Under the pieces are notes generated by a model. The model did not search any database, was not told the DNA's origin, and saw only the letters and a program-made list of their open reading frames with translations. 64,000 nucleotides of DNA, from positions 563,001-627,000 of the forward strand of contig NZ_RJUU01000001.1 in assembly GCF_003751445.1 (NCBI RefSeq). The letters run 5' to 3'. This DNA is from Streptomyces sp. 840.1 (GTDB lineage: Bacteria; Actinomycetota; Actinomycetes; Streptomycetales; Streptomycetaceae). Made by a program: the position numbers and the translations under genes. Positions 58,149 through 64,000 of this stretch are shown piece by piece (position 1 is the stretch's first letter; each line of letters begins with the position of its first letter).

Positions 58149-59117
58149 ATGCGCGCACTTCTTGTGGTCAATCCAGCTGCTACCACCACCAGTGCACGCA
58201 CCCGTGATGTGCTCATCCACGCACTGGCCAGCGAGATGAAGCTGGAGGCCGTGACCACCGAGTACCGCGGGCACGCCCGCGATCTGGGGCGTCAGGCCGC
58301 CGACAGCGACGACATCGATCTCGTGGTGGCACTCGGCGGTGACGGCACGGTCAACGAGGTCGTGAACGGCCTGCTGCACAAGGGCCCCGACATCGACAAC
58401 CTGCCGAAACTCGCCGTCGTCCCAGGTGGCTCCACCAATGTCTTCGCGCGCGCCCTCGGCCTGCCCAACGACGCGGTGGAGGCGACCGGCGCCATCCTGG
58501 ACGCACTGGCCAACCGCACGGAGCGCACCGTCGGCCTCGGCCTGGCGGCCGGCACCCCGGGCACGGAGGACGAATCCGTACCCGAACGCTGGTTCACCTT
58601 CTGCGCCGGCCTCGGATTCGACGCCGGAGTCATCGGCCGGGTCGAACAGCGACGGGAACAGGGAAAGCGTTCGACCCATGCGCTGTACGTCCGCCAGGTG
58701 CTGCGCCAATTCCTGGAGGAACCGCACCGGCGGCAGGGAACGATCACGCTGGAGGTGCCCGGACACGAGCCGGTCACCGATCTCGCGCTCTCCATAATCT
58801 GCAATACGGCACCCTGGACCTACCTGGGGAATCGCCCGATGTACGCCTCCCCGAAGGCCTCGTTCGACACCGCCCTGGACGTCCTCGGCCTGCAGCGGCT
58901 GTCGACGGCGGCGGTCACCCGCTACGCGACCCAGCTGCTCACTTCGAGTCCCGAGAAGGGGCCACACGGTAAGCACGCGGTTTCACTGCATGACCTCACA
59001 GACTTCACCTTGCATTCAAAGGCCCCACTGCCCTTCCAGATGGACGGTGACCACCTGGGGGTGCGCACAAGTGTGACGTTCACAGGCGTACGCCGTGCAC
59101 TGCGTGTGATTGTGTGA
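58149..59117 (+). CDS. Diacylglycerol kinase family lipid kinase
   Basis: A 322-residue lipid kinase of the DagK/YegS type. ALLVVNPAATT opens the domain, VVALGGDGTVNEVVNG is the catalytic GGDGT loop and VPGGSTNVFARALGLP the second Gly-rich loop. It phosphorylates diacylglycerol or a similar lipid at the membrane face, recycling it for phospholipids. The ATG gives MRALLVVNPA. It stands alone, 319 bp before wblE. Confidence 0.9.
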   Translation: MRALLVVNPAATTTSARTRDVLIHALASEMKLEAVTTEYRGHARDLGRQAADSDDIDLVVALGGDGTVNEVVNGLLHKGPDIDNLPKLAVVPGGSTNVFARALGLPNDAVEATGAILDALANRTERTVGLGLAAGTPGTEDESVPERWFTFCAGLGFDAGVIGRVEQRREQGKRSTHALYVRQVLRQFLEEPHRRQGTITLEVPGHEPVTDLALSIICNTAPWTYLGNRPMYASPKASFDTALDVLGLQRLSTAAVTRYATQLLTSSPEKGPHGKHAVSLHDLTDFTLHSKAPLPFQMDGDHLGVRTSVTFTGVRRALRVIV

Positions 59118-59436
59118 GTGGAAGGGACCAAAGTCCTTTAACTCGAACGTTTGGACTGGCTTCCACCCTCTAGAAGTACGGCTGTGACCTAGCCGACACC
59201 GAGGAATCAAAAAAAACTTTCCTGAAGGGGTTGTATCCGCCGCCGAGGTTTGCGAATCTCTACATGGCGATCGGGACGGCCCGCAACAACGGCCTCCACT
59301 GAGAGCCAGAACCCCTCCTCACTTAAACAGGACCACATCCAGTTCATCTGGGCGTCGGCCCGACATCTGCGGGGGGATTCGTGAAAGCGTTCACATTCAC
59401 AAGCCACAGTACGTATACCAAGGAGAGGTAGCAGCC
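59118..59436 (+). other. 319-bp region upstream of wblE
   Basis: No gene is seen. A run of eight A (about 59209-59216) is unusual here. The last 60 bp hold the wblE promoter/leader: GTATACC and AAGGAGAGG, the latter a strong ribosome site 9 bases before the ATG. No clear -35/-10 pair was fixed. Confidence 0.5.
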
Positions 59437-59694
59437 ATGGACTGGCGTCACAACGCCGTTTGTCGTGAGGAAGACCCGGAGCTGTTCTTCCCCATCGGCA
59501 ACACCGGTCCTGCGCTGCTGCAGATCGAGGAAGCCAAGGCCGTCTGCCGTCGCTGCCCCGTCATGGAGCAGTGCCTGCAGTGGGCGCTCGAGTCCGGCCA
59601 GGACTCCGGCGTCTGGGGTGGCCTCAGCGAGGACGAGCGCCGCGCAATGAAGCGCCGCGCCGCTCGCAACCGGGCGCGCAACGCCAGCGCCTGA
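59437..59694 (+). CDS. wblE: WhiB-family iron-sulfur regulator WblE (WhiB1-like)
   Basis: An 85-residue WhiB protein. The four cluster cysteines are in CREEDPELFFP, then CRRCP and QC (Cys-x2-Cys-x5-Cys), followed by the GVWGGLSEDERR turn and a basic tail RRAARNRARN. It binds a 4Fe-4S cluster and the housekeeping sigma factor. The gene is convergent with a PdtaS-like kinase, as whiB1 is with pdtaS in Mycobacterium tuberculosis, which supports orthology. Ribosome site AAGGAGAGG; a 17-bp-stem terminator follows. Confidence 0.95.
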   Translation: MDWRHNAVCREEDPELFFPIGNTGPALLQIEEAKAVCRRCPVMEQCLQWALESGQDSGVWGGLSEDERRAMKRRAARNRARNASA

Positions 59695-59800
59695 CCGACG
59701 CCACCGCTACGAACCTCAGCCAGGCGGCGCGTACGGAGTGTACGCATCACCCCGCCCCCCGAGTCGCAGCGCGCAGTACCCCCGAAGCGCATGCTTGACC

Positions 59801-59838
59801 AGAGAGCCCGGACCGTTCACCAACGGTCCGGGCTCTCT
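59801..59838. terminator. Hairpin terminator between wblE and the kinase gene
   Basis: A 17-bp perfect stem (AGAGAGCCCGGACCGTT with its complement, loop CACC) lies between the convergent genes. Confidence 0.85.
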
Positions 59839-59912
59839 GCTGTGCCGCGCACTCCGAGCTCCTGTGCCGCACGCCCCCGAAGGGGTGCCGCCGCTTGCCG
59901 GCAGGGGCGCCG

Positions 59913-61379
59913 CTACTTGTCGGCGCTGACCGGGATGTCGAGGATGACCTGGGTGCCGCGCTCGGGCGCCGGCACCATGCCGAACGTCCCGCTCAACTCG
60001 CCCTCCACCAGCGTCCGCACGATCTGGAGCCCCAGATTGCCGGTGCGCTGCGGGTCGAATCCCTCGGGCAGTCCGCAGCCGTCGTCCTGGACCGTGATCA
60101 GCAGCCGCGTCTCCGTGGGCGAACCGCCCCGCACCGCGGAGACCTCGACGGTGCCTGACTCGGCGACACCGAAGGCGTGCTCCAGCGCGTTCTGCAGCAC
60201 CTCGGTGAGGACCATCGCCAGCGGAGTGGCAACTTCCGCGTCGAGGATGCCGAAGCGTCCCGTCCGGCGACAGGTGACCTTGCCCGGCGAGATCTCCGCG
60301 ACCATGGCGATGACCCGGTCCGCGATCTCGTCGAACTCCACCCGCTCGTCCAGATTCTGGGACAGCGTCTCATGCACGATGGCGATCGAACCGACGCGCC
60401 GTACCGCCTCGTTGAGCGCCTCGCGGCCCTGCTCGGAGTCCATCCGGCGGGACTGCAGCCGCAACAGGGCAGCCACCGTCTGGAGGTTGTTCTTCACCCG
60501 GTGGTGGATCTCCCGGATGGTGGCGTCCTTGGTGATCAACTCACGCTCGCGGCGGCGCAGTTCCGTGACGTCGCGCAGCAGCACCAGAGAGCCGATCCGG
60601 ACCCCCTTGGGCTTGAGCGGGATCGCCCGAAGCTGGATCACCCCGCCCGTGCACTCGACCTCGAACTCACGGGGCGCGTAACCGCTGGCCATTTTGACCA
60701 GGGCCTCGTCCACCGGCCCCCGGGAGGGCGCCAGTTCGGCGGTGATCCCCCCGAGGTGCTGGCCGACCAGGTCGGAGGCCAGGCCGAGACGGTGGTAGGC
60801 GGAGAGGCCGTTGGGGCTGGCGTACTGGACGACGCCGTCGGCGTCGAGCCGCACCAGGCCGTCGCCGACCCTGGGCGAGGCGTCCATGTCGACCTGCTGG
60901 CCGGGGAACGGGAAGGACCCGGCGGCGATCATCTGGGCCAGGTCGGAGGCGGACTGGAGGTAGGTGAGTTCCAGCCGGGACGGGGTACGGACGGTGAGGA
61001 GGTTGGTGTTGCGCGCGATCACGCCCAGCACCCGGCCCTCCCGGCGCACGGGGATCGACTCGACCCGCACGGGAACCTCCTCGCGCCACTCCGGGTCGCC
61101 CTCGCGCACGATCCGGCCCTCGTCCAGCGCCGCGTCCAGCAGCGGGCGGCGGCCGCGCGGCACCAGGTGGCCGACCATGTCGTCCTGGTAGGAGGTGGGG
61201 CCGGTGTTGGGCCGCATCTGGGCGACGGACACGTAGCGGGTGCCGTCGCGGGTAGGGACCCAGAGGACCAGGTCGGCGAAGGAGAGGTCGGAGAGCAGCT
61301 GCCACTCCGAGACCAGCAGATGGAGCCACTCGAGGTCGGTGTCACTCAGGGCGGTGTGCTGGCGGACGAGGTCGTTCAT
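59913..61379 (-). CDS. pdtaS: PdtaS-like sensor histidine kinase
   Basis: A 488-residue soluble kinase: GAF-like sensor (about residues 15-140), PAS domain (about 165-285) and a HisKA_2/HATPase core. The phospho-acceptor His is in REIHHRVKNNLQTVAALL, the N-box in VLTEVLQNALEHAF and the G-box in DDGCGLP. This matches mycobacterial PdtaS in layout and length and shares the whiB1 neighbourhood. Its usual partner, the antiterminator-type regulator PdtaR, is not in the window. ATG at 61379. A DasR-like box lies 118 bp upstream. Confidence 0.9.
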   Translation of the reverse strand: MNDLVRQHTALSDTDLEWLHLLVSEWQLLSDLSFADLVLWVPTRDGTRYVSVAQMRPNTGPTSYQDDMVGHLVPRGRRPLLDAALDEGRIVREGDPEWREEVPVRVESIPVRREGRVLGVIARNTNLLTVRTPSRLELTYLQSASDLAQMIAAGSFPFPGQQVDMDASPRVGDGLVRLDADGVVQYASPNGLSAYHRLGLASDLVGQHLGGITAELAPSRGPVDEALVKMASGYAPREFEVECTGGVIQLRAIPLKPKGVRIGSLVLLRDVTELRRRERELITKDATIREIHHRVKNNLQTVAALLRLQSRRMDSEQGREALNEAVRRVGSIAIVHETLSQNLDERVEFDEIADRVIAMVAEISPGKVTCRRTGRFGILDAEVATPLAMVLTEVLQNALEHAFGVAESGTVEVSAVRGGSPTETRLLITVQDDGCGLPEGFDPQRTGNLGLQIVRTLVEGELSGTFGMVPAPERGTQVILDIPVSADK

Positions 61380-61496
61380 GGAGGGCACGCGTGCGAGCGT
61401 ACCCGTGGATGTGCGCAGGTACCGAACCGGACGGCCCGGCGCCACGTGCAGTAGGAAGGGCCGGAAATTACCGTGCCCCATGGATGGACAGGCATG

Positions 61497-61512
61497 AATG
61501 GTCTAGTCCACA
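61497..61512. promoter_or_regulatory. DasR-like box upstream of the kinase gene
   Basis: AATGGTCTAGTCCACA matches the Streptomyces DasR consensus ACTGGTCTAGACCACT at 13 of 16 positions. It lies in the gap between the kinase and the SIS gene, both on the minus strand, and so could act on the kinase promoter. Confidence 0.6.
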
Positions 61513-61732
61513 ATGCAGGAGACAGAGCCTCCGCTCTCCCCGCACAGGAGAGCGGAACGAGGTACCCGCGCTCTCTGCCCTGACTGCGCCGGTACCTCTC
61601 CCGGGCCGGGGGCACCGCACACCGCCGGCCTGGCTGACCGCCCTTCGGGCGGTCTTACTCCGGGCTGCGGTGCTGGTCGGGCTGAGGGTCCCGGCCCGGC
61701 GCCGTGGCCCGCGGGTGTTTCCGGGGGTGCGC
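61513..61732. other. Intergenic stretch with three hairpins
   Basis: With the kinase upstream region this makes 353 bp without a gene. Three inverted repeats are seen: CCGCTCTCC/GGAGAGCGG (61531-61555), GAGGTACC/GGTACCTC (61559-61598) and GACCGCCC/GGGCGGTC (61636-61654). The last probably terminates the SIS gene. The first two could form a structured leader or small RNA. Confidence 0.45.
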
Positions 61733-62803
61733 TCAGTGCGTTTCGGTGACCTTCGCCAGCGCGCGGGGGGCGTCCGGATCCTGGCCCCGGGCGATCGTCA
61801 CCTCGTACGCCAGCATCTGCAGCGGCAGGATCTCCAGGATCGGCTGGACCTCCTCCGCGACTCCGGCCGTCGGCAGCACGAACCCCGCCGACGCCGCCCG
61901 CACCTGGGCCTTCGGGCCGACCACGAAGAGGTCGGCGCCGCGCCCGCGGAGCCGGTCGAGCACCGGCTGGAGGGCCTCGCCGCCCCGGCCGTCGGTGACC
62001 ACCGCGATCACCGGGGAGATGTTGTCGACCATGGCGAGCGGGCCGTGCAGCAGATCGGCGCCCGAGTAGGAGAGCGCGGGGATGTAGCTCGTCTCCATCA
62101 GCTTCAGGGCGGCCTCCTTGGCCGTGGGATAGCCGTAGCCGCGCGAGGTGATGACCATGCGTTCGGCAAAGCGGTAGCGCGAGGCCAGAGCCTTGACCTC
62201 GTCCTTGCGGGCCAGGACCGCCTCGGCCAGCTCCGGCAGGATCGCGGCAGCCGCGCCGTCACCGCCGCGCAGCCCCTCCACGAACAGGTACAGGGACAGC
62301 AGCGAGGCGGTGTACGTCTTGGTGGCCGGCAGGGCCTTCTCCGGGCCCGCCAGGATGTCGATGTGGTACTCGGAGACCGCGGCCAGCGGGGAGTCCGGGT
62401 TGTTGGTCACCGCGAGTGTCACCGCACCGGCCTCCCGGGCGGCCTTGGTGGACGCGACCAGGTCGGGCGAGCCGCCGGACTGGCTGACGGTGATGACCAG
62501 GACGTCCCTCAGGTCCGGCTTCGCGCCGTACGCGGTGGTGGTGGACATCGAGGCCAGACCGCAGGGCAGCCCGAGGGTGATCTCGATCAGGTACTTCGCG
62601 TAGAGCGCGGCGTTGTCCGACGTGCCCCGGGCGGTGAGCAGGACGAAGCGGGGGTTCCGCGCCGCGACCTCGGACGCGACCGCCCGGATGGCGGGGGCTC
62701 CCTCGGCGAGGATGCGGCGGAGCATCCCGGGCTGCTCGGCCATCTCGCCGGACATGATCCGGCCGGGGAGTTCGCCCTCGTCTGCCGGGTACGTGACGGA
62801 CAT
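61733..62803 (-). CDS. SIS-domain aminosugar isomerase/deaminase-like protein
   Basis: A 356-residue protein with two SIS sugar-phosphate domains, like the isomerase half of GlmS but without the glutaminase half. ARGTSDNAALYAKY and VSQSGGSPDLVAST are the phosphate-binding parts. It probably isomerises or deaminates an aminosugar phosphate, in step with the divergent nagB. The ATG at 62803 has GGGAGG 8 bases upstream. A DasR-like box in the shared gap suggests joint control by N-acetylglucosamine. Exact substrate uncertain. Confidence 0.85.
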   Translation of the reverse strand: MSVTYPADEGELPGRIMSGEMAEQPGMLRRILAEGAPAIRAVASEVAARNPRFVLLTARGTSDNAALYAKYLIEITLGLPCGLASMSTTTAYGAKPDLRDVLVITVSQSGGSPDLVASTKAAREAGAVTLAVTNNPDSPLAAVSEYHIDILAGPEKALPATKTYTASLLSLYLFVEGLRGGDGAAAAILPELAEAVLARKDEVKALASRYRFAERMVITSRGYGYPTAKEAALKLMETSYIPALSYSGADLLHGPLAMVDNISPVIAVVTDGRGGEALQPVLDRLRGRGADLFVVGPKAQVRAASAGFVLPTAGVAEEVQPILEILPLQMLAYEVTIARGQDPDAPRALAKVTETH

Positions 62804-62986
62804 GTCTGGTGCCTCCCGGGGTTGTGCCGATGCGTCGGCCGGAGCCGGACCAAGTCCAACACGGGGCACCGAGGGGCCGCCAGCGGTGGGCACCCGGCGG
62901 GATTGCGGACGGGGCGCAAGGGGTTCACCCGGCGGGCGCCCGGGGGCATCGTCCGCGTGCGCCGGGTCTGCTAGATTAGGACTTTG

Positions 62987-63002
62987 ATTGGTCTATACCA
63001 CA
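62987..63002. promoter_or_regulatory. DasR box upstream of nagB
   Basis: ATTGGTCTATACCACA matches the DasR consensus at 13 of 16 positions, with the symmetric core TGGTCTATACCA. It lies 28 bp before nagB and within the divergent nagB/SIS gap. nagB is a known DasR target. Confidence 0.85.
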
Positions 63003-63030
63003 TGATTCACTCCAGATCGGCAGGCCCCGC

Positions 63031-63816
63031 GTGGAAGTTGTCATCGTCCCGGACGCCAAGGCAGGCGGCGAACTGATCGCGGGGGCCATCGGCGCCCTGC
63101 TGAGCCGTAAGCCCGACGCCGTTCTCGGCGTTGCCACCGGCTCGACCCCGCTGCCCATCTACCAGGCACTCGCGGACAAGGTCCGCTCCGGTGCCGTGGA
63201 CGCCTCGCGCGCCCGCATCTGCCAGCTCGACGAGTACGTCGGGCTGCCGGCGGGCCACCCGGAGTCGTACCGCTCCGTGGTCCTGCGCGAGGTCGTCGAG
63301 CCGCTCGGGCTCTCCGAGGCCTCCTTCATGGGCCCGGACGGCTCCGCCGAGGACGTCCAGGCCGCCTGCGAGGCGTACGACAAGGCGCTCGCCGAGGCCG
63401 GCGGGGTGGACCTCCAGCTCCTCGGCATCGGCACCGACGGGCACATCGGCTTCAACGAGCCGTGCTCCTCGCTCGCCTCCCGTACCCGGATCAAGACGCT
63501 GACCGAGCAGACCCGGGTCGACAACGCGCGCTTCTTCGACAACGACATCACGCAGGTGCCGCACCACGTGATCACCCAGGGCATCGGCACGATCCTGGAG
63601 TCCCGCCACCCGATCCTGCTCGCGACGGGCGAGGGCAAGGCCGATGCCGTGGCGGCGACGGTCGAGGGTCCGGTCGCCTCGGTGGTGCCCGCGTCGGCGC
63701 TGCAGATGCATCCGCACGCGACGATAGTGGTCGACGAGGCGGCGGCGTCGAAGCTGAAGCTGGCGGACTACTTCCGCGCCACGTACGCGGCGAAGCCGCC
63801 GTGGCAGGGTATTTAG
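63031..63816 (+). CDS. nagB: Glucosamine-6-phosphate deaminase NagB
   Basis: A 261-residue enzyme converting glucosamine-6-phosphate to fructose-6-phosphate and ammonia. Motifs: GVATGSTPLPIY, catalytic Asp in QLDEYVGLP, and GIGTDGHIGFNEP with the catalytic His. It uses a GTG start and only a weak ribosome site (CGGCAGG) is visible. A DasR box overlaps its promoter, so it is induced when aminosugar phosphates release DasR. A 13-bp-stem terminator follows. Confidence 0.96.
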   Translation: MEVVIVPDAKAGGELIAGAIGALLSRKPDAVLGVATGSTPLPIYQALADKVRSGAVDASRARICQLDEYVGLPAGHPESYRSVVLREVVEPLGLSEASFMGPDGSAEDVQAACEAYDKALAEAGGVDLQLLGIGTDGHIGFNEPCSSLASRTRIKTLTEQTRVDNARFFDNDITQVPHHVITQGIGTILESRHPILLATGEGKADAVAATVEGPVASVVPASALQMHPHATIVVDEAAASKLKLADYFRATYAAKPPWQGI

Positions 63817-63830
63817 TACGTGGCGGTACG

Positions 63831-63870
63831 CGTGAGGGGCCGGGCACCTGGTGGTGTCCGGCCCCTCACG
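63831..63870 (+). terminator. Terminator of nagB
   Basis: CGTGAGGGGCCGG and CCGGCCCCTCACG form a perfect 13-bp stem 14 bp after the stop. Confidence 0.8.
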
Positions 63871-63897
63871 TCTGTACGGGTGCGTCGTGGTGGACGC

Positions 63898-63977
63898 CTT
63901 GTCCTCAATCGCCGGACGGACTGGATTTTCGGGCCTGCCCGTCCGGCGCGAGGGCTTGTCCCTCAATCACCGGACGG
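63898..63977. repeat. Intergenic repeat family element
   Basis: Two near-identical copies of CTTGTCCTCAATCGCCGGACGG (63898-63919 and 63955-63977, differing by one insertion and one base) flank an inverted partial copy (CCCGTCCGGCG near 63938). This is a dispersed intergenic repeat type common in Streptomyces. The remaining sequence to 64000 shows no gene. Confidence 0.6.
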
Positions 63978-64000
63978 GCTTGAGGTGCCCGGCGTCCGGT

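Noticed and set aside
59203..59232. SigR-type promoter (GGAAT ... GTT) upstream of wblE
   Set aside because: The spacer is 22 bp; 18-19 bp is expected for this class.
1..64000. CRISPR arrays, insertion sequences, tRNA or rRNA genes
   Set aside because: No regular spacer-repeat array, transposase-like protein or recognisable structural RNA was found on either strand by reading.

Overview
This 64 kb window is a high-GC actinobacterial chromosome segment, almost certainly Streptomyces. The evidence is the codon use, a nickel superoxide dismutase with its maturation protease (sodN/sodX), a WblE-type WhiB protein, a SigH-like stress sigma factor with its anti-sigma partner, a snapalysin/LysR pair, a family 2B encapsulin and DasR-type operators around nagB. 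From memory, the right two thirds follows the S. coelicolor chromosome from about nagB (SCO5236) back to sodN and malic enzyme (about SCO5254-SCO5261). No tRNA, rRNA, CRISPR array or insertion sequence was seen.

Positions 1-20265 hold thirteen genes, all on the minus strand, forming a protease/NTPase conflict-type island of two parallel modules. Module A runs trypsin-co-occurring protein (19687-20265), trypsin-like protease with a VMAP-like tail (17621-19690), MoxR AAA ATPase (16451-17473), SAV_2336-type vWA-like protein (12988-16443), then an FxSxx-COOH-type RiPP set: precursor (12587-12802), FxsB radical SAM/SPASM enzyme (11138-12460), HExxH-type peptide hydroxylase (9750-11141) and FxsT TIR/NB-ARC/TPR protein (6676-9669). 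Module B repeats the plan with other parts: a second trypsin-co-occurring protein (6178-6591), a ChlI-like AAA ATPase (5243-6181), a ChlD-like protein with a degenerate vWA domain (3310-5238), a CHAT caspase-like protease (2022-3317) and a second TIR/NB-ARC protein that runs off the left edge (1-2025). The precursor ends in FNNAF, not FxSxx, and the MoxR gene carries a TTA codon. A decayed trypsin/VMAP gene (20806-21138) and a small membrane protein (20459-20698) beside the island suggest a third, lost module.

Positions 21198-28144 hold DUF6104, a DUF4097/PadR operon, a Clp-N/HTH pair with a two-site palindromic operator, a quinone-reductase-like dehydrogenase and malic enzyme. Positions 28145-34850 hold a polar amino acid ABC transporter, a SigE-type sigma factor with a membrane partner, a methyltransferase, a CGNR-type regulator and the sodX/sodN pair. 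Positions 34926-47442 are mixed: two TetR circuits with visible operators (one facing an SDR enzyme, one facing an MFS exporter), a DUF952/NmrA/nucleotidyltransferase operon, a secreted choice-of-anchor A protein, snpR/snpA and a DUF1648/GntR pair with its operator.

Positions 47539-52235 hold a family 2B encapsulin shell with a polyprenyl synthase, separated by a 173-bp imperfect inverted repeat, and then nsrR and hmpA, each preceded by an NsrR-like site. Positions 52386-64000 hold an amidase, an ACC deaminase-like enzyme, a Na+/H+ antiporter, a UBP zinc finger protein, the anti-sigma/sigH operon with a stress-type promoter, a diacylglycerol kinase, wblE, a PdtaS-like histidine kinase, a SIS-domain protein and nagB. 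DasR-like boxes lie upstream of nagB and of the kinase.
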